From an uncultured Gilliamella sp. (GTDB lineage Bacteria > Pseudomonadota > Gammaproteobacteria > Enterobacterales > Orbaceae): DNA of 64,000 nt. The position numbers and the translations under genes are program-made. Below are positions 20,345 through 29,911 of this stretch, piece by piece (position 1 is the first letter of the stretch; every line of letters begins with the position of its first letter). Under the pieces are notes generated by a model. The model worked only from the letters and a program-made list of their open reading frames with translations, was not told where the DNA came from and made no database searches. Where the stretch lies: positions 16,145 to 80,144 of the forward strand of contig CAMLIK010000003.1 in the NCBI GenBank assembly GCA_946480175.1. Reading direction: 5' to 3'.

Positions 20345-20373
20345 TTGCGTTTACTAGCATAACACTTTATAAT
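20345..20373 (+). promoter_or_regulatory. sigma-70 promoter of rplY
   Basis: TTGCGT at 20345-20350 and a consensus TATAAT at 20368-20373 are separated by exactly 17 bp. The predicted start near 20380 gives an 85-nucleotide leader before rplY. Confidence 0.65.
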
Positions 20374-20377
20374 CCCT

Positions 20378-20395
20378 AGCGCTTTTTAAAGCACT
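20378..20395 (+). promoter_or_regulatory. rplY leader hairpin
   Basis: The inverted repeat AGCGCTTT / AAAGCACT (one mismatch) would form a hairpin at or very near the 5' end of the rplY mRNA. In E. coli and relatives L25 represses its own translation through a structured mRNA leader; whether this hairpin has that role is inference. Confidence 0.4.
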
Positions 20396-20463
20396 AATTT
20401 TATAGCCAACTACTGGGTCGCCTGTAATTGGTTTTTTATTTGAAATAAATAAGAGAAATCGAT

Positions 20464-20748
20464 ATGTTTACATTAAAAGCAGAAGTTAGAAAAGAGCATG
20501 GTAAGGGTGCGAGCCGCCGCCTGCGTCACGCTGGTCAGTTCCCAGCAATTGTTTATGGTGGAACAGAACCTGCAATTTCTATTGTGTTAGATCACAACCA
20601 AGTTTTCAATATGCAAGAAAAACCAGAATTTTATTCTGAATTATTAACTATTGATATTGACGGTAAAGCAGTTAAAGTTAAAGTCCAAGCAGTACAACGT
20701 CATCCATTTAAACCAAAATTAGTTCACATGGATTTTGTTCGCGCATAA
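20464..20748 (+). CDS. rplY: 50S ribosomal protein L25
   Basis: The 94-residue protein is the short, single-domain enterobacterial form of L25 (E. coli 94), which binds 5S rRNA in the 50S subunit. Characteristic segments are [20 protein letters not shown] at the start and [16 protein letters not shown] at the end. The longer CTC-type C-terminal domain of many other bacteria is absent. It has its own promoter, a leader hairpin and a strong terminator, so it is monocistronic. Confidence 0.97.
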   Translation: MFTLKAEVRKEHGKGASRRLRHAGQFPAIVYGGTEPAISIVLDHNQVFNMQEKPEFYSELLTIDIDGKAVKVKVQAVQRHPFKPKLVHMDFVRA

Positions 20749-20786
20749 CGACTTTTGTTGAAAACTATTCAACACCATCTTTAAAT

Positions 20787-20820
20787 AAAAGGTCACCAAA
20801 ATGGTGACCTTTTATTTTTT
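20787..20820 (+). terminator. Rho-independent terminator after rplY
   Basis: A near-perfect long stem (AAAAGGTCACC / GGTGACCTTTT) is followed by a T-rich tail. The A-rich left flank would allow it to work on both strands. Confidence 0.92.
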
Positions 20821-20939
20821 ATTATAGTCTAAAAATGATAAATATCTATTGTTATGATTTATTCTATTAACTTGATGTATACTGATAATCAAACAATAAT
20901 AAAAATAAATTGTAGATTACACCATTTTAGGAGAGCTCT

Positions 20940-22400
20940 ATGTCTGATATCCCAGCTTGCGATTTAGTTATTTTCGGCGCTAAAGGGGATTTAACAAGGC
21001 GCAAACTTTTACCGTCTCTATATCAATTAGAAAAATATGGAAAGTTGCCAGAGCAGACAAAAATTTTAGGTGTAGGCCGTGCTGATTGGGATCAAGCGGC
21101 TTACACGGAAGTTGCAAAAGATGCGTTAACCACATTTATACCAGAACCATTAGATGAACATATTTGGCAACGACTTAGCCAACGGCTTAACTTTCACAAA
21201 TTAGATGTAAATGACATAGTTGGTTTTAATTCATTAAAAGATAAGCTTGAAAAGTCACATCCTGCCATTTTTTATTTTGCGATGCATCCCAATGCATTTG
21301 GTACGATTTGTCAAGGGTTGGCTGAAGCAGGTTTAAATCAAGCTCAAAACAGAATCGTAATGGAAAAACCATTAGGTTTTGATCTACAATCATCAAAAGA
21401 AATTAATGATTCGGTTGCAAAGTATTTCAATGAATCACAAGTTTATCGTATCGACCATTATTTAGGAAAAGAGTCAGTATTAAATTTACTCGCCCTTCGT
21501 TTTGCTAACCCTGTGTTTGCTTCACTTTGGAATAGAAATTCAATCGATCATGTTGAAATCACAGTTGCAGAACAAGTTGGAATTGAAGGACGTTGGGGAT
21601 ATTTTGATAAAGCTGGTCAAATGCGTGATATGGTGCAGAATCATTTATTACAAATTCTGACGATGATAGCCATGTCGCCACCTGCAAATCTTGAAGATAA
21701 TAGCTTACGTAGAGAAAAAGTAGCTGTACTTAATGCTTTACGTTCAATTAATAAAGCAAATATCCGCGAAAAAGTTGTTAGAGGTCAATATACTACTGGA
21801 TTTGTTAATGGCATTAATGTACCTGGTTATTTAGAAGAAGATGGTGCAAATAAGCAAAGTAATACTGAAACATTTGTTGCTATTCGTGTTGATATTGATA
21901 ATTGGCGTTGGGCTGGTGTGCCTTTTTATTTACGAACTGGAAAACGCTTACCAAGTAAGTGTTCTGAAGTCGTAGTTTACTTTAAATCTTTACCTCTGAA
22001 TTTATTTAGTGAGTCTTATTCTCAATTACCTCAGAATAAATTAACTATCCGCCTACAACCAGATGAAGGCCTGGATATTGAAATTTTAAACAAGGTGCCG
22101 GGATTAGATAGTATGCATAATTTACAAACGACTAAGTTAGATTTAAGTTTTAATGAAACTTTTCATCAACAGAGTGCAGATGCATATGAGCGTTTGTTAC
22201 TTGAAGTGATGCGAGGACGACAAGCATTATTTGTTCATCGAGATGAAGTTGAGGCAGCTTGGAAATGGGTTGATTCAATTATTAGTGCGTGGAATTCAGA
22301 TAATGAATCACCAAAAACTTATCCTGCTGGTACTTGGGGCCCTGTAGCTTCTGTTGCATTGATCACTAAAGATGGTCACTCATGGCATGAATTTGAATAG
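20940..22400 (+). CDS. zwf: glucose-6-phosphate 1-dehydrogenase
   Basis: This 486-residue enzyme (E. coli Zwf is 491) oxidises glucose 6-phosphate to 6-phosphogluconolactone with NADP, opening the pentose phosphate pathway. The N-terminal dinucleotide motif is FGAKGDLTRRKL, the catalytic signature is RIDHYLGKE near residue 171, and the active-site lysine region is MEKPLGFDL. AGGAGAG precedes the ATG. It is followed by pgl, the next enzyme, 13 bp downstream, so the two form an operon. Confidence 0.96.
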   Translation: MSDIPACDLVIFGAKGDLTRRKLLPSLYQLEKYGKLPEQTKILGVGRADWDQAAYTEVAKDALTTFIPEPLDEHIWQRLSQRLNFHKLDVNDIVGFNSLKDKLEKSHPAIFYFAMHPNAFGTICQGLAEAGLNQAQNRIVMEKPLGFDLQSSKEINDSVAKYFNESQVYRIDHYLGKESVLNLLALRFANPVFASLWNRNSIDHVEITVAEQVGIEGRWGYFDKAGQMRDMVQNHLLQILTMIAMSPPANLEDNSLRREKVAVLNALRSINKANIREKVVRGQYTTGFVNGINVPGYLEEDGANKQSNTETFVAIRVDIDNWRWAGVPFYLRTGKRLPSKCSEVVVYFKSLPLNLFSESYSQLPQNKLTIRLQPDEGLDIEILNKVPGLDSMHNLQTTKLDLSFNETFHQQSADAYERLLLEVMRGRQALFVHRDEVEAAWKWVDSIISAWNSDNESPKTYPAGTWGPVASVALITKDGHSWHEFE

Positions 22401-22413
22401 AGGAATTATTAAA

Positions 22414-23112
22414 ATGTTTACATTAAATAAATACCCAAATAGTCAATCATTAATTGAAGATTTAGCTACTCATATTATCAATGAATTGAAAAAAGCTATT
22501 GATAAAAAAGGACATGCTTCTATTGCTGTATCAGGTGGGAAAACCCCTATTCCATTATTTAAACTACTCAGTCAACAAGATTTGGATTGGCATAATGTTT
22601 TTATCACATTAGTTGACGATAGATGGGTGGATGATACGGATGATGCAAGTAATGAGAAATTAGTATTAACGTATTTACTACAAAATAAAGCTAAATTGGC
22701 TAAGTTTGTTGGTTTAAAGAATAGTTGTGACAATCCATTTGATGGAGCAGAAATTACAGACAAAATATTAAATAAGATTCCTATGCCCTTTGATGTGTTA
22801 ATTTTGGGGATGGGAGAAGATGGTCATACAGCTTCGCTTTTCCCTGGTGCGGCTAATTTAATGGCAGGTTTAGATATGAAATCTGGTCAAAAAGTTGTCG
22901 GTATGACACCATTAACAGCACCGCTTGACCGTATTACCTTAACATTACCGACTATTTTAGATAGTCAAAATATCTATTTGCATTTAGTTGGAGAAAGCAA
23001 AATGCAAGTACTCGAACAAGCAGAAAGAGGGAATGATATTAATCAAATGCCAATTCGTGCAATTTTGCAGCAAAATAAAGTTGATGTAATTGGTTTTTGG
23101 ACCGCATCTTAA
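22414..23112 (+). CDS. pgl: 6-phosphogluconolactonase (DevB/NagB-fold type)
   Basis: A 232-residue hydrolase turning 6-phosphogluconolactone into 6-phosphogluconate. It is of the soluble DevB family (SVSGGKT-type substrate loop read as AVSGGKTPIPLF; LGMGEDGHTASLFPG), not the beta-propeller YbhE type that serves as Pgl in E. coli. The ATG at 22414 has GAGGAATTA upstream and follows zwf by 13 bp; a longer in-frame reading would overlap zwf. The gene order zwf-pgl is common in other gammaproteobacteria. Confidence 0.93.
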   Translation: MFTLNKYPNSQSLIEDLATHIINELKKAIDKKGHASIAVSGGKTPIPLFKLLSQQDLDWHNVFITLVDDRWVDDTDDASNEKLVLTYLLQNKAKLAKFVGLKNSCDNPFDGAEITDKILNKIPMPFDVLILGMGEDGHTASLFPGAANLMAGLDMKSGQKVVGMTPLTAPLDRITLTLPTILDSQNIYLHLVGESKMQVLEQAERGNDINQMPIRAILQQNKVDVIGFWTAS

Positions 23113-23119
23113 CTAACTC

Positions 23120-23146
23120 AACTTTGCCAGCTAAACGGGCAAAGTT
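23120..23146 (+). terminator. candidate terminator hairpin after pgl
   Basis: A perfect 9-bp stem (AACTTTGCC / GGCAAAGTT) with a nine-base loop lies 8 bp past the pgl stop. No proper T run follows, so termination here may be weak. Confidence 0.45.
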
Positions 23147-23349
23147 ATCATCTTCAGTTTTGTATTAGTACTTATATACTAATTTTTATTAATAAATTAA
23201 AATTCAATATCTAATAATTACTATTAACAATTCTGTTTTATATTTTTTATCACTTTGCTATATTTGTTAGTATATACTTATATGTTGTATTAATTTTTGG
23301 AATTGTTAGAAATTAATTGATTAAATAACTATTATTTTAGTAATTTTTG

Positions 23350-23374
23350 TGGTAAAAAATGGGGGTCAAGTGGA
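23350..23374 (+). promoter_or_regulatory. MraZ-box-like repeats upstream of the dcw cluster
   Basis: Three G-rich units spaced about 10 bp (TGGTA-N5-TGGGG-N5-GTGGA) lie about 70 bp before the mraZ remnant. In E. coli MraZ binds TGGGN repeats separated by 5 bp in the promoter of its own operon. Here only the middle unit is a full match, as if the operator is also decaying. The rest of 23147-23442 is AT-rich; I see no other structure in it. Confidence 0.45.
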
Positions 23375-23442
23375 AAAAAAAGGTTTTAATTAATAAATCG
23401 ATTTTTTAGTAATTTAAAAACAATAATAATTACGGTGATTTC

Positions 23443-23888
23443 ATGTTTATTGGTGCAATTTCAATCCAATTTGGATAGCAAAGGGTGAATAATAATTCTT
23501 ACTCGCTATCGTGAATTTTTGTTTCATGATTTAGTTTGTACAATTGGTTTACATCATCTTTTTTAACACTTTATTCAATGGCTGAATGGCAAAAGATTGA
23601 ATTACAGCTATCGGCATTATCAACAGTTATTGAAGTAGAACAAAGAATTAAAAAAACTATTATTAGGTTATGCAACGGAATGTAATTTAGATAATGCAGG
23701 ACGCATTTTACTTCCAGCAATTTCACGTACTTTTGCAAAACTAGAAAAACATTATGTTTGTGGGCCAATCTAATAAATTTGAGATTTGGGATGAAGCAAT
23801 TTGGTATCAACAAATTAGTGATGATATTGCAGCATTAGCAACAGATGTTGAAAACTTATCAGAAAATTTAAAAAGTCTAACAATTTAA
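23443..23888 (+). pseudogene. mraZ: mraZ pseudogene (dcw cluster transcriptional regulator)
   Basis: MraZ can be followed from ATG to stop, but only by switching frames. From 23443 comes MFIGA, then in another frame NLDSKG (23468-23485), a TGA where MraZ has Arg, and LTRYREFLFHD with VCTIGLHH. In the next frame comes LYSMAEWQKIELQLSALS with VEQRIKK. After an A7 run near 23650 comes LLGYATECNLDNAGRILLP, and after a further shift near 23757 VGQSNKFEIWDEAIWYQQ, ending at TAA 23886. At least four frameshifts and one nonsense codon are present, so sequencing error is unlikely. Its position directly before rsmH is exactly that of mraZ. The cell would lack this AbrB-fold repressor of the dcw operon unless another copy exists. 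Confidence 0.92.
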
Positions 23889-23903
23889 TAAGAGTAAACA
23901 AAT

Positions 23904-24839
23904 ATGGATTATCAACATAACACTGTTTTGTTAAATGAAGCTGTGGCTGCATTAAATGTAAAAAAAAACGGTTTTTATATTGATGGCACTTTTGGACGTG
24001 GTGGCCATTCTCGTTTAATTCTTGAGCAATTAGGAGAGCAAGGGAAACTAATTGCAATTGATCGTGATGAACGAGCCGAGCAGGCTGCACTTCAGATAAC
24101 TGACTCTAGGTTTACTTTTATTCGAGGAGAATTTTCGAATGTTTACCAATATGTTAATGATTTAGGATTATTGGGTAATATTAATGGTTTCTTATTAGAC
24201 TTGGGTGTTTCATCGCCTCAATTAGATGATGCGCAAAGAGGATTTTCTTTTATGCGAGATGGGCCACTTGATATGCGTATGAATAATCATAAAGGTTTAA
24301 CTGCAAATGAGTGGTTACTAAATAGTAATGAAAATGATATCGCATGGGTTTTAAAAACTTTCGGTGAAGAAAAGTTTGCTAAACGGATAGCTCGAGCAAT
24401 TGTGGAAGAAAATAAAGTTTCACCAATTACTCGTACTTTAGAATTAGCGAATTTAATTGAGAAAGTAACACCAAAAAAAGATAAAAATAAACACCCAGCA
24501 ACTCGCTCATTTCAAGCAATTCGGATTTATATAAATAGCGAACTTGAGGAAGTCGAACAAGCCTTAAATAGTAGTTTGTCAATCCTTGCTGACCAAGGAA
24601 GACTTGCTGTGATTAGTTTTCATTCTTTAGAAGATAGAATTGTAAAACAATTTATTAATAAACAAAGTAAAGGTCCAGATTTACCTGCAGGGTTACCATT
24701 AACAGAACAACAAATTAAACAATATGGTAATGCTAAATTAAAATCACTTGGCAAAATTAAGCCGAGTAATGATGAAATACATGGTAACCCGCGTTCACGT
24801 AGCGCGATATTAAGGATAGCAGAAAGGAAAAATGAATAG
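23904..24839 (+). CDS. rsmH: 16S rRNA (cytosine1402-N4)-methyltransferase RsmH
   Basis: A 311-residue SAM-dependent methyltransferase (E. coli RsmH/MraW is 313) modifying C1402 in the ribosomal decoding site. The SAM motif is [10 protein letters not shown] near residue 30. Further conserved blocks are [20 protein letters not shown] and [15 protein letters not shown], and the end has [13 protein letters not shown]. It is the first intact gene of the dcw cluster and overlaps ftsL by 8 bp. Confidence 0.96.
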   Translation: MDYQHNTVLLNEAVAALNVKKNGFYIDGTFGRGGHSRLILEQLGEQGKLIAIDRDERAEQAALQITDSRFTFIRGEFSNVYQYVNDLGLLGNINGFLLDLGVSSPQLDDAQRGFSFMRDGPLDMRMNNHKGLTANEWLLNSNENDIAWVLKTFGEEKFAKRIARAIVEENKVSPITRTLELANLIEKVTPKKDKNKHPATRSFQAIRIYINSELEEVEQALNSSLSILADQGRLAVISFHSLEDRIVKQFINKQSKGPDLPAGLPLTEQQIKQYGNAKLKSLGKIKPSNDEIHGNPRSRSAILRIAERKNE

Positions 24840-25206
24840 TAACAATGAAATTTATCAAAGAACAAGTGTAGATATACACAATCAAAAAAGATCGAGCAAA
24901 AGTTTATTTGGATTAATCCTTAGTGACTTGCTTGGCCATCAAAAAATTTCATTATTGCTATTGGTTCTTATAATTATTTCAGCTGGAGCTGTATTAGTTA
25001 TAACCCAGCAAGTCCGTAAACAATTATTTGAACGTGAACAACTATTACTCGAACAAGATGTTTTAGAAAGTGAATGGCGTAATTTAGTTATTGAAGAAAA
25101 TGTACTTGCTGATCCAAAACGTGTTGAAAATAAAGCTACAAACCAATTAGGCATGTCGTATGTGACACCGCAAAATGAAACCGTTATTGTGATAAAGAGT
25201 AAATAA
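24832..25206 (+). CDS. ftsL: cell division protein FtsL
   Basis: A 124-residue bitopic inner-membrane protein with a short basic cytoplasmic tail, one membrane segment at about residues 38-58 ([20 protein letters not shown]) and a periplasmic leucine-zipper-like coiled coil ([17 protein letters not shown]). FtsL forms the FtsQLB complex that activates FtsWI. Identity rests on size, topology and place between rsmH and ftsI; the segment [17 protein letters not shown] matches the family. It overlaps both neighbours. Confidence 0.93.
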   Translation: MNSNNEIYQRTSVDIHNQKRSSKSLFGLILSDLLGHQKISLLLLVLIIISAGAVLVITQQVRKQLFEREQLLLEQDVLESEWRNLVIEENVLADPKRVENKATNQLGMSYVTPQNETVIVIKSK

Positions 25207-26984
25207 TGAAGTTTACTAATATAACTAAAAAAAATAATGTAAAACAAATTACTAGTTTGAATAAAGGGAATAAACTCAATAGTAAAAAACAAGTTTATAC
25301 CCGAACTCGATTTTTTTTTGTTTATGGTTTAATTCTTTTAGCCATTATTAGTTTACTCGTACGCTTGGCTATTTTACAGATAATAGAACCTGATAAGTTA
25401 ATTGCTGAAGCTAATAAACGATCAATTCGTCATCAAGAAATGAGTGCTCCACGTGCTATGATTACAGATCGTAATGGTAGAGCACTAGCTGTTAGCGTAC
25501 CGATGTATGATGTTTGGGCCGATCCCAAAATAGTTGTGCAAAAAGGTGGTGTTGATGCCAATGATATTCGTTGGCAAGGATTAGCGAAAACGTTAAATAT
25601 TCCTATATCGACATTAGAACAAAAATTGAGTAATCCGTCGATGCGTTTTGTTTATTTATCTAAACAAATTACACCAACCATATCGGATTATTTAAAACAA
25701 TTAAAATTACCAGGAATATCGTTTGCAAAAACGTCTAAACGTTATTATCCGGCTACTGAAAATATAGCACAATTAATTGGTTTAACTGATATTGATGAAA
25801 ATGGTATAGAAAAAGGTTCTGAAGGTATTGAAAAAAGTTTTAATAAATGGTTGCTAGGTGAATCAGGACAACGTGTTGTTAGGCGAGATCGGATAGGTAG
25901 AGTTATAGAAGAATTAGAAAGAACCGAAAGTGAAGTTGCCTCTGATTTAACATTGAGTATTGATGAACGTTTGCAATCTCTTGTTTATAGTGAACTTAGC
26001 CAAGCTGTTGAATTTAATAAAGCTGATAGTGGTACAGCTGTTTTGATTGATGTTCATACTGGTGAAATATTAGCAATGGCTACTAGTCCATCCTATAACC
26101 CGAATAATCGATCTTCAATTGATTATAATTTGTTACGAAATCGAGCCGTTACGGATGCATTTGAACCAGGCTCAACAGTTAAACCTTTAGTTGTTATGGC
26201 TGCATTAGAAAAAAAGATAGCTGATTTAAATACGATTATTGATACTAGACCTTTTCTGGTAAATCGTTATGAAATTAAAGATGTATCTTATCAAAAAGCG
26301 CTCAATTTAGCTGGTATTTTAGAAAAATCAAGTAACGTCGGTGTGAGTAAGTTAGCGTTACAAATGCAAGCAAGTGATCTTGTTGAATTTTACAGCCGTT
26401 TTGGATTAGGACAACCAACAGAACTTGGTTTAGGTGGGGAAGTGAGTGGTTCTATTGCGGCTGATAGAACAAGAAAATGGGCTGATATAGAACGGGCGAC
26501 GTTTTCTTTTGGTTATGGATTAAGTGTTACCCCACTACAGTTAGCTAGAGCTTATGCAACTATTGGCAGTTATGGTATTTATCGACCGGTATCAATATTG
26601 AAAATTACTGAGCCAGTAGAAGGTAAACGCGTAGTAGCTGAAAAAACAGCTAAAACGGTTGTGAAATTGATGGAAGCGGTTGCTGTAACTGGTGGTGGTA
26701 CTAAAGCTTCGGTTCCTGGATATAGTGTAGCTGTTAAAACGGGTACTGCTAAAAAACTATCTGGTGGACGTTATGTTAATCAATATTTGGCTTATACCGC
26801 AGGTATTGCACCAGCAACTGAGCCTAAATATTCATTGGTTGTAGTTATCGATAATCCAAAAGCTGGGCAATATTATGGTGGCTCTGTTTCCGCTCCTGTT
26901 TTTAGCCGAATTATGGGAGGAGTTCTTAGAACCATGAATGTAAAACCAGACCGCCAAGTTGATGGCCAAATGATTGTATATTAG
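25206..26984 (+). CDS. ftsI: peptidoglycan D,D-transpeptidase FtsI (PBP3)
   Basis: A 592-residue division-specific class B penicillin-binding protein (E. coli 588). A single membrane anchor lies near residues 38-58, then a pedestal domain, then the transpeptidase. Active-site motifs are present: Ser323 in GSTVKPL, SSN in EKSSNVGVSK, and Lys511 in VKTGTAKK. It crosslinks septal peptidoglycan with FtsW. The start shares one base with the ftsL stop. Confidence 0.96.
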   Translation: MKFTNITKKNNVKQITSLNKGNKLNSKKQVYTRTRFFFVYGLILLAIISLLVRLAILQIIEPDKLIAEANKRSIRHQEMSAPRAMITDRNGRALAVSVPMYDVWADPKIVVQKGGVDANDIRWQGLAKTLNIPISTLEQKLSNPSMRFVYLSKQITPTISDYLKQLKLPGISFAKTSKRYYPATENIAQLIGLTDIDENGIEKGSEGIEKSFNKWLLGESGQRVVRRDRIGRVIEELERTESEVASDLTLSIDERLQSLVYSELSQAVEFNKADSGTAVLIDVHTGEILAMATSPSYNPNNRSSIDYNLLRNRAVTDAFEPGSTVKPLVVMAALEKKIADLNTIIDTRPFLVNRYEIKDVSYQKALNLAGILEKSSNVGVSKLALQMQASDLVEFYSRFGLGQPTELGLGGEVSGSIAADRTRKWADIERATFSFGYGLSVTPLQLARAYATIGSYGIYRPVSILKITEPVEGKRVVAEKTAKTVVKLMEAVAVTGGGTKASVPGYSVAVKTGTAKKLSGGRYVNQYLAYTAGIAPATEPKYSLVVVIDNPKAGQYYGGSVSAPVFSRIMGGVLRTMNVKPDRQVDGQMIVY

Positions 26985-26997
26985 TAGGTGATAAATA

Positions 26998-28545
26998 ATG
27001 GCAACAAGTACGTTTAAAACTTTATATAAATTATTAGGTGGGAATAAACTAGTAGTAGATGATTTTCCTCTTAATCGCTTAATAATCGATAGTCGAAAAG
27101 TAAAAAAAGATGATGTGTTTATTGCTATTAAAGGATATACCGTTAATGGTAGAGATTTTATCCCTCAAGCTATTGCGTCAGGTGCTACTTTAGTTTTAAC
27201 TGAAACAAATAGAAAAGCAAATGATTTGAAAATCAATTATTTGAAACAAAAAGATAAGAAAGTTATTCCACAAATAAATGTGTTTCAACTTTCTCAAAAA
27301 TTATCTAAAATTGCAGCCGATTTTTATCACTCTCCTTCTAAACATTTATCTGTAATTGGAGTAACAGGGACTAATGGTAAAACGACAGTTACACAATTGA
27401 TTGCACAATGTACAATATTGTTAAATAAAAAAGCCGCATTGTTAGGCACAATCGGTAATGGTATTTACAATCATCTTGAACCATCGGTAAATACAACTTT
27501 ATCTTCTGTTGAATTACAGTCATATCTAGCTGATTTTGTGGCAAAACGCGTTCAAGTTGTGGCAATGGAAATTTCTTCTCATGGTTTATCGATGAATAGA
27601 GTGAAAGAATTACATTGTGCTGCAACAGTTTTTACTAATCTAAGCCGAGATCATCTTGACTACCACAAAACCATGAATAGGTATGCTAAGGCAAAATGGT
27701 CATTATTTAGTTGTGATGAAAAAGAAAAGCAAGTAGCGAGTTCAGGTAAATCAATTGTTAATTATGATGATGCTTATGGACGACGTTGGATTAATAAATT
27801 ATCAAATGTTACGACTGTGTCATGTCAACCTAAATCATTGAGACGTTTGAAAACCTTGGATAAACCCTATGTAGGTGTGTCAATGATTGAATATCATGAT
27901 AAAGGCGCCCAAATTCATATGGAATCAAGCTGGGGTAATGCCATTATCCATAGCCGATTATTAGGTGAATTTAATGTATCAAATGTACTGTTAGCAATAG
28001 CAACTTTACTGACACTTGATTATCCATTTTTTGCGGTAGTCAATATGGCATCGTATCTTAAGCCAATTTGTGGCCGTATGGAAGTTATACATATAAAAAA
28101 TAGCCCAACGGTAATTATTGATTATGCTCATACTCCAGATGCCTTACAAAAAGCATTACAAGCTAGCCGTATTCATTGCAAAGGCAATTTATGGGTGATT
28201 TTTGGTTGTGGAGGCGATAGAGATACAGGTAAAAGACCATTAATGGCCGAAGTTGCCGAACAATTTGCCGATAAAATTGTATTAACAAATGATAATCCAC
28301 GTACTGAAGATGAAATGAAAATTATTCATGATATAGAGAAGGGATTAACTAACTTCAAAAATACGCAAGTTATTACTGATAGAGTTGAAGCTATCACTAA
28401 AACCCTTACTCAAGCTAAACCTAATGATGTGATTTTAATTGCAGGAAAAGGACATGAAGATTATCAAATCGTTGGTAAAACCAAACATCACTATTCAGAT
28501 CAAGAAACAGTAAAACAGATTTTGGGAGTAGAGAATCAATCATGA
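26998..28545 (+). CDS. murE: UDP-MurNAc-L-Ala-D-Glu:meso-diaminopimelate ligase
   Basis: The 515-residue Mur ligase (E. coli 495) adds the third residue of the peptidoglycan stem. The ATP loop is GVTGTNGKTT near residue 120; the central domain has AMEISSHGLSMNRV, and FTNLSRDHLDYH holds the carbamylated-lysine neighbourhood. The C-terminal substrate motif DNPRTE indicates meso-DAP rather than lysine, as expected for a Gram-negative cell. It overlaps murF by 4 bp. Confidence 0.96.
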   Translation: MATSTFKTLYKLLGGNKLVVDDFPLNRLIIDSRKVKKDDVFIAIKGYTVNGRDFIPQAIASGATLVLTETNRKANDLKINYLKQKDKKVIPQINVFQLSQKLSKIAADFYHSPSKHLSVIGVTGTNGKTTVTQLIAQCTILLNKKAALLGTIGNGIYNHLEPSVNTTLSSVELQSYLADFVAKRVQVVAMEISSHGLSMNRVKELHCAATVFTNLSRDHLDYHKTMNRYAKAKWSLFSCDEKEKQVASSGKSIVNYDDAYGRRWINKLSNVTTVSCQPKSLRRLKTLDKPYVGVSMIEYHDKGAQIHMESSWGNAIIHSRLLGEFNVSNVLLAIATLLTLDYPFFAVVNMASYLKPICGRMEVIHIKNSPTVIIDYAHTPDALQKALQASRIHCKGNLWVIFGCGGDRDTGKRPLMAEVAEQFADKIVLTNDNPRTEDEMKIIHDIEKGLTNFKNTQVITDRVEAITKTLTQAKPNDVILIAGKGHEDYQIVGKTKHHYSDQETVKQILGVENQS

Positions 28546-29906
28546 TCCCTTTAGTTATTAAGCAAATTGAAAAAATAGTTAATGGTAACGCTTATCATAT
28601 TCAAGATGAGAGCTTAACTATTGATGAAATTTGTACAGATTCACGTAAAATTACAAATCAATCACTATTTATTGCATTAGTGGGTGATAAATTTGATGGT
28701 CATTTATTTGCTAAACAAGCTATTGAAGACGGTGCTAGCGCAGTAGTTGTTGACCATAAACTTGATGAAGATATTCCTCAAATAATAGTAAAGGATACCC
28801 ACTTAGCATTAGGTCAACTTGCTGCATTTGTACGAGATCAAAGTTCGGCTAAAATTGTTGCATTAACAGGCTCATCAGGCAAAACCTCAGTAAAAGAAAT
28901 GACTGCTACTATTTTACAGTTGTGTGGTGAAACACTTTATACTCAAGGTAATTTTAATAATGATATTGGTGTTCCATTGACATTATTAAGATTAACTAAA
29001 CAAGATAAATTTGCCGTCATTGAGTTAGGTGCAAATCATATTGGTGAAATTGCCTATACTACTCGCTTAGTTAGGCCAAACAGTGCACTAATTAATAATA
29101 TTGCTTTAGCTCATATTGAAGGTTTCGGATCACTTGAAGGTGTCGCAACAGCTAAAGGTGAAATTTTTGAAGGGTTGGTAGAAGATGGAATCGCAATTAT
29201 TAATTTAGATAATTTTTCTTATAAATGGCTAGATAATTTGGAAAATAAGATGGTTTGGACCTTTTCAATACATAATTCTTCTGCTGATTTTTATGCTAGT
29301 AATATAAAAATTATGGATAAGACTATTTTCACATTACATACACCAATTGGTGAGTGTGAAATTACTTTACCGTTAGTTGGCGAACACAATATATCTAATT
29401 CAATCGCAGCATCAGCTTTAGCAATATCAGTCGGTGCAAGTTTAACGCATGTTGAGAAAGGGTTAGCAACATCTAAATCAGTAAAAGGTCGGCTTTACCC
29501 AATTAGATTAAATCAAACCCAATTAATTTGGGATGACTCATATAATGCCAATGTTGATTCAATGTCGGCCGCTATTCATGTTTTAGCAACTCAACCAGGA
29601 TATCGAGTTTTAGTCGTTGGTGATATGGCAGAGTTGGGATGTGAGGCAAAAAGTTATCATCAGCAAATAGGTCAATTAGTTAAAAAACAAAAAATTGATT
29701 GTGTTGTTAGTGTTGGTAATTTAAGTGAATTGATTAGCCAGTTTAGTGGTGTTGGTCATCATTTTGTTAATAAACAAAAAGCAGTGGAATATTTGTTAAC
29801 GTTACTACGTCAACATCAAAGCTTAACTATGTTAGTTAAAGGTTCACGTAGTGCAAAAATGGAAGAACTAATCGCAGAAATTCAATTAAAAACAGGTCAG
29901 GATTAA
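28542..29906 (+). CDS. murF: UDP-MurNAc-tripeptide:D-Ala-D-Ala ligase
   Basis: A 454-residue Mur ligase (E. coli 452) adding the D-Ala-D-Ala dipeptide to complete the cytoplasmic precursor. The ATP loop reads [13 protein letters not shown] near residue 107, and the block [14 protein letters not shown] is specific to Mur[12 protein letters not shown] is the C-terminal domain motif. The ATG overlaps the murE stop (ATGA). Confidence 0.96.
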   Translation: MIPLVIKQIEKIVNGNAYHIQDESLTIDEICTDSRKITNQSLFIALVGDKFDGHLFAKQAIEDGASAVVVDHKLDEDIPQIIVKDTHLALGQLAAFVRDQSSAKIVALTGSSGKTSVKEMTATILQLCGETLYTQGNFNNDIGVPLTLLRLTKQDKFAVIELGANHIGEIAYTTRLVRPNSALINNIALAHIEGFGSLEGVATAKGEIFEGLVEDGIAIINLDNFSYKWLDNLENKMVWTFSIHNSSADFYASNIKIMDKTIFTLHTPIGECEITLPLVGEHNISNSIAASALAISVGASLTHVEKGLATSKSVKGRLYPIRLNQTQLIWDDSYNANVDSMSAAIHVLATQPGYRVLVVGDMAELGCEAKSYHQQIGQLVKKQKIDCVVSVGNLSELISQFSGVGHHFVNKQKAVEYLLTLLRQHQSLTMLVKGSRSAKMEELIAEIQLKTGQD

Positions 29907-29911
29907 AAATT

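Noticed and set aside
23571-24090. Minus-strand reading frames opposite mraZ and rsmH
   Set aside because: They are antisense to a recognisable mraZ remnant and to rsmH, have no ribosome sites and no protein-like motifs.
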